A stretch of 64,000 nt of DNA from Heterotrichella gracilis (GCA_032358255.1 JAULBX010012985.1:1-64000); one strand, 5' to 3'. Positions 32,033 through 45,401 are shown, counted from the first letter of the stretch. Notes: generated from the letters alone by a model not told the origin. Numbers and translations are program-made.

Positions 32033-34833
32033 GGAATGGATGGGGGGCCGAACGGGGCGGACGATGGGGATTGGACCCAAGCGTGGGGATTGGGCCCCAG
32101 GCATGTAGCAGTGATGGCATTGGATGGTGCGAGGCAGCGGGGCATACTGGAGGGACCGCTATGCCTGGTGAAAGAGTGTTCAAGCCTGTCAAACTCAAAA
32201 GCCATATACCGATGCCATTGGTGGGTTATTATGCCAGGAGGGCTGGGAACTTTTGTCAATCAGCAGACTTGTCATGTCAGCGCCGCATGAGCAGTTTGGG
32301 ATGTCTGCTGGCCCTGGGACTGAAATGGTCGACGATAAATCATTTGACAAGCATTAGACAAGGAAGTGCTACATCACAGGTGTACAGGGTGTATACACAG
32401 GCGCAAATCTGCTCAGCAGCGCAAGCGCGCCATTTTGCACTGCTTTTTTGGTGCTTCGCCTCACAGCACTGGCATCGTTTTGAAGATCAACATTTTTTGC
32501 ATTGATCCGCATCCCTGCCTCAGTGAATTGGGTTACTGATGTGTGCAGCTCATTTTAAGCTGGCATGAGTCAATCTCAAAGGTTAGAATTGACACATTAG
32601 TACTGTTGAGTCAGACACCGTGTATTGCACACTTGAAGTATTGCAGCTATATTTTCGCAAGATTCTGTCGTGGATTATCATGTATGGAAGGTCAATTTGG
32701 TGGCATCGCCGGTAGAAAGGAAAGGCCCAGTGGTAAGCCAAAGACCACCTGGTTTACCTGTGCAACAAAGCCAAAAGCCCTGTTGCAAAATCCGTTCAAC
32801 TTGCTGGTGGTGGGTGCGGCCGGCATCCACTGTCGGCCCGGCGGGCGCTGACTATTTGTCACGGCGGCCGGTCTCCAGTTTAAATGTAACGCAAACACTG
32901 ATATCACCATATGGTCAATTCAATGCAACAATTGCTAGCTAGCGACAGTAACTGCCAGTGGTCACATTGCACTGTCATTCAATGCAACAGTTGCTAGCCA
33001 CATTGCATTGGCACAGAGTCATTGCGCCTCGCCATGAGTCATTGCGCCAGAGGCCCTCGCCGACTGAGTCACTGACAGTTAGCTGTAGAGACCACAATGG
33101 GCCGTGATCATCAAGTTGGCCAGGGCCTGCTGGCCCCAGCCTGGCCCTGAGGGGATAAATCACTCGAGACTTTCACAGGGGTCTGACTCAGCTGACTCTC
33201 GTAGTCTCAGAATCCGATTGTGTCAGTGACAGTCAAGGCCGCCAGCGCTCTGTGCAATGGTCACACTGTGAAATTCTATAATGTACACACAAGTGTACGC
33301 CGTTCAATTTGGCAGCTGCATGCGTGGTGGTCTGCAAACCTGAATATGAATTCGGCTGCTAGGCAAGCTGCACCCAGTAATTGCACGTGCCGGGGCCTTA
33401 GCCCTAAACCCTAAATTGCAATCTCATCAGCAGATGGCCAGCCACCCAAAGGGTGGAAACTCAAAAAAGCAGATGTCAATTCACTTAGCTATACCCCTTC
33501 GAGCGACGTGACCTTCAAAATGAACAAAGCGCCTTGGCAATGCCCCAGTAGGCCAATGGCAATGCTACCCAGTCAAATTGCCAATAAAACCAGATACTGG
33601 ATCCATCGTACTCGTAAACTGCGTACTAGTAAGCTGACGTCAGGGAACTAATCAAAACATTCAAAATAATCTATGATCATCAGTGTGCAATTTCTGCGGC
33701 CTTGGCATGCATTCAGAATCTACTAGCAAAGGTTTTGAAAACGTTTTGCGCCAGAACAGCTAGGCTAGCCGGCATGGCAAAATTATTAATCGCTGTTTAC
33801 GCCAGGAGAAAAACAACCTATTCTACACACTGCATCCACCTTGTCTATCTGACTCTTGCTATTCAATCTGACATGCTCTGCAATTGGTGACTGGCCATTT
33901 GACTAGGAAAAATTATACGCATACATTTATAACCCCACATCTATTTTTCAAACAGGTAAACTTGGCAGCGTGAAGCCGTGACGCTGCACTAACCTGACAT
34001 TTTTAACTTAAATGCATCTCGTTTCATCATGATGGAACGCACAAGGTGCACCACTGAAAAGATACCGCTGGGTAACAAAACCTCCGCTTCTGTATTGCTG
34101 TTACGTTTTTAGTACTCTACTCGCTCCCTGAATCAGTTGAATAGTGAATAGCAGTGACGGGCAAGAAACAGATTGCACTGACGCAAATGAAGTTATTGCA
34201 CGGCGCTGGAAACCCGACCTGTGTGTTGACACCTCAAAATGGATGGGCTAGTAAGCACGGGGAGGCCTGCTTGATGGATTCCAGCACATAAATCACTGAC
34301 AAGATGGAAAAGGTACATAACGTTTTGTGACAGATTACGCATACAGAGCCTCTTCTGTCTAGGCTGCTGTTTAAATGGAACACCGTATGTCATTGACCAG
34401 AGAATGAGGTGGTAAAGATTGAACAGATAAGGAACTACAGTTTTCACGTACACTCCCAGACACCCCACCACCCAATACCATTTAAATGCACGAAATCAGG
34501 TGCTCGAGAAATTGTTTCTAAACCCAAACACATTAAAATGCCTTTTACAAGCAGACTGAGGTGGACAAGAAGCAAAACCAGCAGTGCAAAAAGAATGTTC
34601 CTGAAAAATCGATACTTCTCCTAGCTAGAAACGAAATGGAACTATCGAGCTTACAGAAAGGCACTCTCAGTCGGTCAAAAGGAGAGCTGCCCTGTAAAAG
34701 ACAAGAACGCGACCCTGCCATGGGCTGAGTGACAAATGCCGCAAAATGCACATTGAATATTCATCGCATGACGCCTCCTGAAAACAACCTGTTCCCCACC
34801 AAACCAAGAAGTTTCTCGATGTCCAAGCGGCGC
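32033..34833. other. 2.8-kb intergenic region, no gene supported
   Basis: This stretch holds short direct repeats (ATTCAATGCAACA at about 32917 and 32977; GAGTCATTGCGCC at about 33016 and 33035), one CCCTAAACCCTAAA tract at about 33402, and AT-rich DNA. The last 300 bases are probably the 3' UTR of the cyclin-like gene. Confidence 0.45.
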
Positions 34834-37800
34834 CTACTTCATTGCGGTCATGCTGTTGTAGGCTGCGTGTGGCAGCAGAGCCCAGTCCAGCGCCTTGATG
34901 CAGCGCATCTCCAGTGCTTCTGCTGCCTGCAGTGTCATCGTGGGGTCGTAGATGTGGCGCAGCATGGTGGTGAGCAGGTCGCGGTACTTCAGCCTGTCAA
35001 CCACCTGCACATGAACCACAGGCCATATGTTCAGCGCACAGCCCCTGGCCATTGAATGAAGGTCATGCTGCGTCGATGTCATCATTGAGTGATGCACAGT
35101 GTCACCCCGCCACGTACATTATGACACAACAAAATTCCCCATTATTATTGATGGCAAGATGAATATTTTGTAAATTACTAATTCCAATCATGTGTGTGCT
35201 GCAAGCATGGCATCGCGCACTGGCAGCAGTAGTATGGCAGAGTGACTGTGCAGATCAGCAGCCGGACACTTGCTGGATGCATTGCCAAAGCAAATTCACC
35301 AGTGATTTTTTTGTGCATGGGAGTTTAATTTTGTGCATGGAATGAAAGCAAAAAGATCCATGCATCAAAAATCAGTGACAGCCTGCCAATGAGGAGCCTC
35401 CAAAGTTTGCTCTTTACCCAGTGAAACAGGCTGCCAGTGACTCCCTGCCAGACTTCACCATGGACACGCCGTGGCATACTACTCCAACACAAATATTCAT
35501 CACCTTTGTGGCAATGTAGACGCATGTGAGGAACACCGACAGCAGCGCTGTCTCAGTCTTGTGGCCGTCGGTTGGCATTGAATAGATGGCTGCATCCTGT
35601 GACATGGTGTAAACGGCAAGTTGAAGTAGTAGCAGCACACTGTGCTCATATTACCTTTCCAAAGCAAGAGCACGCAAGCACTTGACAACAGTCGATGCCG
35701 AATTTCGCATACATTTCAAGTACAGGACTACATGCAGAAACACCTTTTATATTTTACAAGCAACAAACTGATAATATGAAACAATAATTGCTACATACTT
35801 TTCAAATGCTACTGGCTCCTGTGGAAATCAAGGCTAAACTTATCATGCCATGGGTACGGTAATCATACCCTACTACTGACAGCCTACTGGCAGCATCTCA
35901 TTTGAATGGATAATACGTCATGCTAAATTCCAATGTCCGAACAGAGACACAACCCAAAGTTACCTCGGGAGTGGCAAATGACCAGACAAAAGGTACCAAC
36001 TGCTGAAAGTGCCTGCTGCTTGGGATGGCGTGCCTCAGAGGCCTGTCGTTGATCAGCAGCCTGCACGTCACATCATGCCTGTAAAAATTGAGCCTCCCGG
36101 GGATGCGCACGGTTTCAGTACTCGAATACTTGATCAATATGTGTTACAGCACTCTGCATGGGCTGTGTCGTGGCTACAAAGTTGCCAGGGCCGTACCGAA
36201 CCTGGTCCAGGCCACTTTGTGAACTGCCAAAACATTACTCGATGTTACACAAATGCTATATGTCCGCATGTGCACATGTTTGAGGTGAAAGAGTGATGAC
36301 CTCAGTCAACCTGAGATAGCCATATTCTATGTGCTTCTTGGCTTCTAAGTGTGTGCAACCGCTAACAGATCTGGTGTTAAGTCCTATGCACGCGCTGCTG
36401 GCTTCAAAGCTATCAAAACTATCAAAACTGCAGAACTGCACCTCTGAAAGTATGAAGCGCCGACAGCGATGGCCAAAGGAGGGAACTGGTAGTACCCACT
36501 GATGTAATACAGAGCCGATGTTGGTGGCACAGCAACATATTTGATATTCCCTGGCAAAGGCAACAGTTGGTCATCCTTGCACATTCATGGCCATCAATGC
36601 TTCAAGCGTTCAATGCTTGAGTAAAACATGTAGCTCTATCTCGTTTGCAATTCCTATATAGTATATTGTGAAACTCTCAGAAATGATGTTGCGGATCTCA
36701 GACTGGAAGTGTTTGGGACAAGTCAGTAACTGCATGGCAACATAACCATACATTGCAAGCTATGCACACTCATTAGTAATACTCAGCATTTGCGCAGCAG
36801 ATCGTGGCCTACAGGTACATCAGAATGAGGGCTGTGTGCTCACCTGCCAGCTTGCAGCCAGACATGATCTTGTTGGCCTGGACCATGTCGACATCAGAGG
36901 GGTCTTCCCACCACCTGGTGGGGTCAGCAGGCTCAAGCTCAGCCACTGGCAGCAGCTCAGGGCTGTCAAAAGGGGTCAAGAAGGAAGGTGGAACCGCATC
37001 CCACTGATCTCCCAGTGCCTGGCGCGCAGCGCTGCAGTCATTGCCACGTGAGCACAGGGTCTGCTGCAGCTCCACCCAGCTGATGTCACAATCCACCTCA
37101 CTCCCAGAAGCAGCATCGGTCAGAGCCATGTCCGACTGCAGGGAGTAGGCCATTGCAGGGCTATCGGAGAGCCTTCCTGGGCCACTGCCATACCGCTGGG
37201 GCGGTGGGATGACCATGCCCTCCTCCCAGACGCTCTGGCATGCAAAGGCTGACATCAGCTGCAGCGCCTCCGTGTCAGACATGCAGGAGGAGTTGGAGCC
37301 AGCAGACTGCAGCCCCCTCTGGCCGTTGGATGAAAGGTCGGATGCGCTGACTGGGGTGATGTTGGCGCTGATGGGGCCAGACAGGGGCCTCTCCACAGAC
37401 ACCTGAGAACAGAACAGATCATTTTAATTCAAACCCTGTATGTGTACATTACAGGATACAACCCACAACCCACAACCCACAACCCACGACGGTAAAGAGG
37501 ATATCCCAGGGTATCTGGGCTTAAAACCCAGAGTTTTTCAAATTACACTATTACCTTAAAGTGGTCACGGCAATGCATGCAGGTGGACTGTGTGAAGTCA
37601 AACAGGGACACCATTGGAGGCATCACCACTTTGAATTACAACTGGAACTGTTACAATAGCAAGGGGTTAATGCTTGTAAGGTGCTCACCGGCCTCTTGTT
37701 GGACCTGGAGTGCTCGGGCTGGGTTGCGCAGGTCCTTTTGCAGGAGTTGTTCAGCGGCACCCGTCGGTGATGGGGCTGCTGCGTGGGAGTTGGCGCACTG

Positions 37801-38216
37801 GGCGCAGCTACGTATGGCAGCGTAGCAGACTCCACACTCAGGTTCAGCTGGGATCCCCGGCTCCTGGTGACTGCAGTGTCAGGATGATGTGGGAGGCCGG
37901 TTGGCCGGGCTGCTCCCTGCTGTGCGGAATACTGCTTCCCAGTGGGCCTGGTGGAGTGGTTGCCATTGCCTTGTGTGGAGTCCTGCACTGATACAGCAGC
38001 TCCCATTGCGTGCCTGCTCAGTCGAGCTGGGACAGTGGATTCCGCTGCTGGGAGTTGTTTGCTGTTTGAAGAAAGCCCTGCTGCTGTGCAGAAGGCTGCC
38101 AGCCGCTTCTTGAAGGGCAGGCTGTTGGTATGTGGTCGAGCCTGGCTTTGGGCAGGTTCCTGGGCTGGTTGGTCGTCGCTGGGGTGTCTGGAAGAAGACT
38201 TAAAGTGGAACATCAT
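34834..38216 (-). CDS. cyclin-like protein, six exons, about 523 aa
   Basis: Exons in phase: 38216-37689, 37402-36844, 36550-36442, 36078-35964, 35596-35504 and 35004-34834. The start MMFHFKSSSRHPSDDQPAQE is preceded directly by an in-frame TGA. The N-terminal about 330 residues are low-complexity, rich in Ser, Gln and Pro, then acidic. The C-terminal about 190 residues look like a cyclin fold: PPTSALYYISGYYQFPPLAI, then TETALLSVFLTCVYIATKVV (as in cyclin-box helix 3, '..L..TCL.IA.K'), DRLKYRDLLTTML, then EALEMRCIKALDWALLPHA (the '..E..IL..L.W.L' signature). Cyclins bind and activate CDKs. The exact type is not clear and the first cyclin-box helix with the MRxxL motif is not obvious, so this is a divergent member. 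It is divergent from the GDPD gene. Confidence 0.7.
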
Positions 38217-41200
38217 TCACTGCCAAAGCTCAAGGTGGTGCGCAACTCCCGATAAGCCTGCAACACATGATGAAGCATCATTTTAGTTCAAGCTCTGCTT
38301 GCTCAGCTAGACAGGAATTTGAAAATAATGCAGTAATGGGGTTATCATGGTGCCCACAGCAGTCTGCTGAGCAGTGCCTGATACCTGGTCTGCCATGCAG
38401 CATGCAAAACGTTTAGAATGGTGGCCATGGTGCACATGAAATTCTAACGTGGTAACCGCTATTGGCAAACAGTATCATATGAGTTATTTAAAAAAGAGTT
38501 GAGCAAATATCTGTCAGGTGCCAGATATCTGTCTACCAACCGTTAAGGTCAACTGCTCACTGGCAGCAGTGAAAGGTGAATTAATGGGTGCAGAATTCGA
38601 CTGGTAAGGCATAGCAGGCAACACAACGACGGCAACTCGCTCTAGCGTCATTGAAATGCCATTGCGGTCCCATGCTCCACAGTTTCGCACCTCAGAAGAG
38701 TCTTCAGAGCATACCCAGAATGGCCGCCACAGTTCAGTGTCGGCTTCCCGCATTCAGTGACCTTCAACAAGGCTGTGAACTGTGTTGGAGAGCAGACTCA
38801 GTGGCACTGTCACCGTGACTTTTTCAGACTGCCAAGAAACTGGGACTTTCAGAGGTGAACAAAATTACACACGGGTTTACTCACAAAGGGCACGAACTGC
38901 AGATAAACTGAGCTGAACTGGTTACATGGCATGCATTTCAAGAACTGATTGGCGGTTGAAGCTCAGAGCAACATGGAAGGCACCGAGCTTCTAGAACAAC
39001 AGCTTATTGTATCCTGCTGGCTGGCTGTGGGTAACAGCCGCTTTGTCACCGCCTGTTGACCCAAGTGGTCAGGACGGCAACGTTGCACCGGAGTAGTGAA
39101 CGCAGCTTCGTTCGGATTGGCAACACGTTGTACATGGATACACGAAGCAGCTAAAAAAGACCTCACATGTTGCTGGGTTTCGACTGCTTAAGAGCAGCCA
39201 AAAGGGTTCTGCCTGCTTATGAGAAGCCAAAAACGGGCGCGCCAGACCTCACGGTCCCTGGGCATGAAATTAAATCCCCCCCCTGTATTGCAGTTGTAGG
39301 ATGACTCAGCTGACGTCGGCCAGCCAATGGACCGTGACTCATCAAGCCCAAAAATGACCCCATTTCTGGCCATTCGTTGGCTGAGAGCTGTATTTTGGTT
39401 ACCTCAGATGGCATCGCATGGACCAGAATCTGATCCAGCTCGCCACGTCAGCTGACGCCTCTGCAGAGGCGGAACGGACCACTTCTGTGTGGGTGGTGGC
39501 GGCAGGTGGACCACCTGCCCGGCGGCGCCATCACCAGGTGGGGATGGAACCTTCATGATGGGGATGATGGCAGCTGGTTCAAAATCCCCTCCAGCAATCA
39601 GTCCCCTATATCAGATGGCTTGGCGTTGAAGCACAATATGAATTGCCCACACACTTGCTGCAAGCCAGGCCAGGCCCTACAACAAGAGCCATTTGGTCTG
39701 ACCAAATGACTCATTGAGAGTCTCAGATGATCTCAGACATGTCTGTTACAGTACAGACACTGAGTGTAACCGCATGCACATGGCCAAGGGCAGTGAGCCA
39801 CCGGCAGGGTATCCAAAAATTTGCACGCAGGATCCAAAAATTGGCACGCAAGATCCAAAAATTTACACGCAGTTTAATGTAAATTGCATGACGCAATGGT
39901 TGCATGATTTTGGCATTGCAATGGCATTGCATGCCGTCATGTGTCTGCTTCAAATATTATAAGTACCCTTTCCTGCCTGGCAAGAAAACGCAGGTAAATT
40001 TTGTGTGGCAGCCCCTTTGCCAGCAACGGTGCATGCACGCTTGCGCTGACCTTGGCAACCAAGTGAGCAGAAACCTGCCATGACAGACTATTAAGGGGTA
40101 TTATTTCAGTGCTATAATACAGGAATATCCATCTAGACATTGCTCCATGCCCATCAATAGGGCATGTTGAAAACAGTCTCAGCATGCAGGCACCAACTTG
40201 CCAGTGCTCGAATGGACTGAGGCAGTGCCAAGACCATGCGCCCAGCAATGAATCTCTGTTCAGTGAACAGGCTAATGCAGCGATGCACCTCTGTACACTA
40301 CTCTCGTAGAACCACATTTGTACGCACTAGTGTTTCCATAAGCTCAGGTATTGTGATGCTGAATTATCCATCGCAGTGCGCATGCCGTGCCCATAGACCC
40401 TAAATGTAGACCCATGATGGTTGTGGCAGTGCGCATGCCATGCAGTCATTGCAGACTGCAGTGGATACGCATGGAGAAGACTCATTAATTCTTGCTCCGT
40501 AGATTCATCGCAATGCACGCATGCAATGTCATCTTTTGACTGCAGTGGATGCCTAATTGTCTACCAGCAGAGTGCTTACATACCTGCCATGGTCACAGTG
40601 ATAGTGTCAACATAATCACCCACGTGACCAGACTTCAAAATGGTCCTACCATGATTTAAAGAGCTGTGCACCACATGTGCATGTGCAGGTGCAGCAGATG
40701 GAATGCCAACGCCCACAGGGTCTGGAAGAGTCGCTGCCCTTCCTGACCAGTGACAGAGTCATCTCCACATGCCAAGCCAGACTGGCTGGTACCCATTGCC
40801 AATGGTTTAGGCTGGTGGGATACTGGGGATCAGAATGGGGATGGTGCCACAAACTTTCGCAAGCAACTGTTTCCTGCCATGACACAAAACAATGGTGGTA
40901 CGAGTATACATGCATATAGTTGCTGCATGTGGGGGGACTGGAGGGAGCTAGTGGCTAGGGTGAAGGAGCAAAATGGGGTCAGCAGTGATCTTCAGTGCTT
41001 GGTTGGTGGTGGTGTCTTCATATTTCCCTGTGCACTTGCTTGATATATACTATCCTAGGAGGCACGTCAACAGTAGGTGACGTCAGTTGCCATGTCCTGC
41101 CACTGATGACAATTTATTCCTGTTTGCCCAATTGTCTATGGATGATGTCTGTTGGTTAGTGCAGATGATCGCTTCTTAATTCCACGTATGCAGTCTGCGG

Positions 41201-41979
41201 CCACTGGTTGTGGCAAGCCACGCTTATAAATTCCAAGCGCTGTCACTACAGGGCTGCACTGGGTGCTGTGGGTCTGGTGGGGTGGTCGCTGCACCGCCGC
41301 TGTGGGTCTATCAATAGCAATCTACTAGTAATACGCCAAGATCGGCGTGTGTATTTGCCTGGAAATCAAGTGATGCGGATTCCAGTATAGTTTTTTCCCC
41401 AACTTTGTTATATTATCTATTATGCAAAGGATATAATCCAGACACCCAAGGGGCTAGTGACAGGACTCACATGGCAAAATAGACAATACGGTACAACAAC
41501 ACAACGTAGACAAGCAGAGTACCCTATACATGTAGAGTAAGAGGAACGTGCTGTGTATACGCCTGCCCTGTGCCACCCCATGACAGCTTGCTATAGGCTT
41601 GTCCATGGCTGGATATACAGGGTACCGCACTGCCCACGGGGCCTGAACGACATTCCTCCAGATGGTAGGGTTTAGGGTTTGTCACTGCCCAGGCGGTTAC
41701 AAGGAATGGAGGAGGGCATACGCCTATATATTCACGTTATCAGGCACTATCCAACGTTGCAAAGTCGCAACTCAGACTCCCCTTTTTTCTCGAGTTATTC
41801 ACAGCATGGATCGGCAACACACAAGGGTATACAAGGGCCAATTAGACAACGCAAGCATGTGCAGCACCATAGTGTGCCAAGTGGGTTGACAAGGCGAGCG
41901 CCAGTCCAGGCGACTCTGAAGTAGTCACCGGGGATTTTGAATATCATTAGTCGCTCGGCACTTGGCTGGTATCTGCACA
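38217..41979. other. 3.8-kb intergenic region between divergent genes, no gene supported
   Basis: Contains three tandem copies of a CAAAAATT.(G/A)CACGCA unit at about 39828-39875, and a diffuse decayed repeat (CGCAGTGCGCATGCCATGC, CTGCAGTGGAT) at about 40371-40555. ORFs here are short and unlike any protein family I know. The 3' end must hold the GDPD promoter. Confidence 0.45.
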
Positions 41980-44900
41980 ATGGCAACTGGGTTCCTAAGC
42001 AAAGTGTTCACCCAAGTGCAAGCAGGCGTGGGCCATCTCCATATTGCTAGCCGCCCAATCCAGCTGCTGGGAGTGACGATAATATCGTTGTTCATACTGG
42101 GCCGTGCTGCTCGGCTTTTTGCGAGGTAAGTGTGAAGACCACCCTGTACCATCCTACCAAAGGTGCATACATGCCAGATGCATGCATATGTTGGATAGGG
42201 ACAACCGGCTACAGAGAGCACTGGTAACCAGAAGCGTTCAATACCGCAACCCCTTAACTTGATAGAGCCGCTTGCTGTCTGTTCTGATGACACCCTGCTT
42301 GTATTTCCCAGGTTGAATGCAAGGAGCATCGCAGCTGCAGCCCTGGCCACCACCCTGGCCCTCGCTGTTGGCCCATATGAAACCGCCAAGGTGCTGTGCG
42401 CCTGTCTGGTGCTGCTGGTGGCGGTTCTGACGTGGCGCCAGCCCGTGGACAACATAGGGCACAGATGCGGGTCAGAAGGCTATGCAGGTGGGTCAGTATT
42501 GCCCATGCATGTGCGCACAGTGGCTGGTAAGGGTATTGTAAGGTGGACGTATGCGGCTGTGGAGCGGCGTATGGGGCGCTGTTGGGATAGGAGCTTGTAG
42601 GCAAAGGGTACTGCACGCGTATGGTACTGTAGGCATAGGGTATTGAAGGGGTACTGTAGGGTGGCGTATGGTTGCGGGTAGGTACTGGCTACTGGCGGTT
42701 GTGGTGGCCTTGGTGGTTGGTGGCAGCCCGTGGATACCCTTCAGACCACCAATGGGGGTCACTGGGCTACACATGTGAGCAACGCGCTGCGTGCACTTCA
42801 AATCCTGAACCCTAAACACGCATTTAACCCTAAACCCCAAACCCTAAACCCTGTGAGCAACGCCCTGCTCGCACAGGCCATGAGGTTGCGTATGCCCTTG
42901 CTAGTGTGACACAGGGGTACTCAAGGTTCTGTTTAGGGTACTGTAAGGGTGTGTAGGGTACTGAAGGTATTGGATGCGTACTAGGGATGGTCCTGTGGAT
43001 GTATATCTGGTGGGCTACTTGCATGGGTAGGGGGTAGGGTACTGTAGGTGCATACTCACAATATTTTGGTGTGCGCATTTTGGACACCACTGCGAGAACA
43101 CGCTGGAGAGCCTGGCGGAGCTGATTTGGTTGCGATCACTCCTGATTGGGTACCGATCACTGTAGGACATCACTGCGAGAACACGCTGGAGAGCCTGTCG
43201 GATCTGATCAGGAGGGACAACAGCAGCCAGGGGCCACTGCCAAAGCTCTCCTACATAGAGTTTGACATCCAGGTAGCAGTGCTCAGGGTTGCGGGTTGCG
43301 GGTTTAGGATTAGGGTTTAGGATTAGGGTTTGGCATCCAGCTAGGCAGTGGCTGGGTGGTGCTGCTGACTGGCGTTGCAGATCAAGCAGGGTCAAGCCTT
43401 GCACTTATCTTGTATTTTTGTCGAGGCATGGACATGGACACGGTCAATGGATTTGTTCTCGGCACTGTGCATGGCTAATCCATTTTGTTTTGTGACATGC
43501 CGCATGGAGAGCGTGGTGGCTGTAGAAAGGCACGTGTGGCTGTGCATGGATGCATAGCATGGGTACAGATGTATGGCAGGGAAAGGAGCATTTTGTGTTT
43601 AGGTGTGGCTACCCATCCTGTGTGTAGGAGACGAAGGATGGGGAGCTGGTGGTGTTCCACGACGCAACCCTAGCTAGGGCATTCCCAACAGAGGGGGCGA
43701 ACGGGGAGATCCTTCAGTCCCTGGGGATCGATGCATCCCAGCTGGGATCAACACGCGTGCAGGTGGGTGCACAGCCTGGCTTGCACATGCTTGCACAGCT
43801 GACCCCGTTTTTGCATTGTGTGTTGGGCTTTCATATTATCCCTGGGATGAACACTGTGCACTGTGCAGGTGGGTGAACAGCATGGCGTGCACATGCATAC
43901 ACTGGCTGACCCCTTGCATGCTACATTTTGGCGTGGGAATGTGACCAGCGCCTTAGCCTCCCCTACGCGCAATGGGCCATGCTTCATCGCCATGCATGGG
44001 GCACCCTTGCAAGCCTAAAGCCTGAACCCTAAACCCCAAACCTTGCAATCTCCTGAGTCATACAATGTTGCTCTAGGATGTGACCCTCCATGAGCTGCAG
44101 CGGTTGCGCATCGGCGGGCGGGAGGGGGTGCATGTGCCCACACTGGAGGCATTCCTCAGGTAATGATCGCTGCTGATCAGGTAGGCAATTACTGCTGATC
44201 ACATATCAATTATGTGCCCACACTGGAGGCGTAGTTTAGGAAACCCCGAGCGGGGATTTTTCTGAATTCTAAGCAGGTTGTTGTGCGTGACATGGCATGC
44301 TGTGCTGGCTCGCAGGTGCTGTTCCGAGCACAAGGCCTGCCGGACCATTGCGGTGGAGGTGAAGGAATTGCACTCCAATGCAGCCAGGCTCAAGCTCGTG
44401 GAGCTGCTTATGTGCGTATGGTGCACAGCATCGCATCTAATGTCTTGCATTGAGCTTCAAGGTTGAGGGCTGTTTTAGGGTTTGTGTAGGTTTTATCTCG
44501 CAGTGGAGGGGAAGGCACTGCTCAGCATTGCAGCCAGGCTCATCGACCCACTCATCTGCGCCACTCATCTGCGCCACATGGCATTGATATGAATATTGCA
44601 CCTTGATGGTGCGGCATCTTGATCTTGGGCAAGCGGCTGGCTGCATTTCACAACTTCAGTGAAGTTCAATGTTGTGCACGTGCTTGGGTCATAGTCGTGA
44701 GATTATACTTCACGGTATATGGGTACATGGTCACCCAAGTCAGAATGTAATCTGCCACAGTGATACAGCGGCTCGCTGGCGGTTAACCTCGCTATACTGA
44801 TGAAATGCATGTATTTATTTAAAACCAAAATAAAATCTGAATAACTAAATTGTGGACCAATCGCAGGGACTACAAGAGCAGAGAGTGTCAGCGGCTACAC

Positions 44901-45101
44901 GAGCTCCACCTGGCGCAGCAGTACAGGCCCTTCCAATGGATTGGGGTCATCTGCTTTCCAGACGTGCTGGAACACAGCTTTGGAGCTTTTGGGTCCATTG
45001 AGTGGCAGTTCTGGGCGCGGAGGTTCACGAGGGCAGGGATACCACTGCGGTCGTGCGTGTTCCATGCGCTTGACTACACGTATGGAAGCTCCTTGGAGTA
45101 A
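41980..45101 (+). CDS. membrane glycerophosphodiester phosphodiesterase (GDPD family), 325 aa
   Basis: Hydrolyses glycerophosphodiesters to glycerol-3-phosphate and an alcohol. Exons in phase: 41980-42125, 42312-42487, 43166-43272, 43628-43762, 44077-44159, 44316-44411 and 44867-45101. N-terminal hydrophobic segments (IQLLGVTIISLFILGRAARL, then SIAAAALATTLALAV and KVLCACLVLLVAVLTW) suggest membrane anchoring. The active site is split across exons: VDNIGHRC (His), HHCENTLESL (ENT), KLSYIEFDIQ (E-x-D metal ligands) and ELVVFHDATLAR (second His). The rest of the barrel follows (TIAVEVKELHS, FQWIGVICFPDVLEH, CVFHALDYTYGSSLE). The usual HRG is HRC here. All junctions keep frame. Four introns hold exon-edge echoes. 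Confidence 0.88.
42788..42852. repeat. telomere-like CCCTAAA tract inside the GDPD gene
   Basis: AACCCTAAAC repeats, the plant-type telomere unit, lie in a GDPD intron. Similar short tracts occur near 9950-10010, 24695-24835, 29485-29600, 29745, 33402, 41668, 43305-43330, 46500-46645, 48460-48500, 59035, 60410-60605 and 61165-61370. Confidence 0.85.
43083..43140 (+). repeat. echo of GDPD exon 3 5' end
   Basis: GACACCACTGCGAGAACACG and CTGGAGAGCCTG is a near-exact copy of 43166-43196, 83 bp upstream. The TTTTG before it lacks the AG acceptor that the true copy has. Confidence 0.85.
43862..43920 (+). repeat. echo of GDPD exon 4 donor region
   Basis: TGTGCAGGTGGGTG.ACAGC and TGGC.TGCACATGC, then GCTGACCCC, repeats 43757-43805, so exon edge, donor and early intron were duplicated together. 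Confidence 0.75.
44212..44580 (+). repeat. echoes of GDPD exons 5 and 6 in following introns
   Basis: TGTGCCCACACTGGAGGC (exon 5 end) recurs at about 44213. GTGGAGG.GAAGG and TGCAGCCAGGCTCA (exon 6) recur at about 44502-44570, decayed. Confidence 0.75.
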
Positions 45102-45320
45102 CATACCTAGGGTAATCAGGGGTTGCCGGCAACCATTACTCTGCCGTAACATAATAGCTGCCATAATATGATTGCCATAACGTAAGTGGCAGCATTAGCG
45201 CTACGTGGTACTCCTCTTGACCATCATGGTACCCTATGGGCATTGCCGGCCTGATTCCTGACTTGCAGCACCATTCTGCTGATAAATTCTGGCCCCCATG
45301 CTGTGAAGGTGTACACGAAC

Positions 45321-45401
45321 GTAGTGCCCTTGTGCAAGCCCTGAGTGGCCCCCTCACTCTGTGTTGTAAGGGGCCACTCATTGCTCGCACGAGGGCACTA
45401 C
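45321..45401. repeat. 81-bp inverted repeat (32-bp arms) past the GDPD gene
   Basis: The arms at 45321-45352 and 45370-45401 begin and end with GTAGTGCCCT/AGGGCACTAC and contain TGAGTGGCCCC/GGGGCCACTCA, with about four mismatches and a 17-bp loop. It lies about 220 bp after the GDPD stop codon. It could be a small inverted-repeat element or an RNA hairpin in the 3' UTR. Confidence 0.7.

Noticed and set aside
32640-32830. Possible LINE 3' fragment (reads GKPKTTWFTC, compare GKPRATWADL)
   Set aside because: The similarity is limited to a few residues and is within chance for a low-complexity stretch.
37623-38286. Plus-strand ORFs over the cyclin-like gene's first exon
   Set aside because: They are shadows of the minus-strand exon. 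The minus model has matching splice phases and a domain signature.
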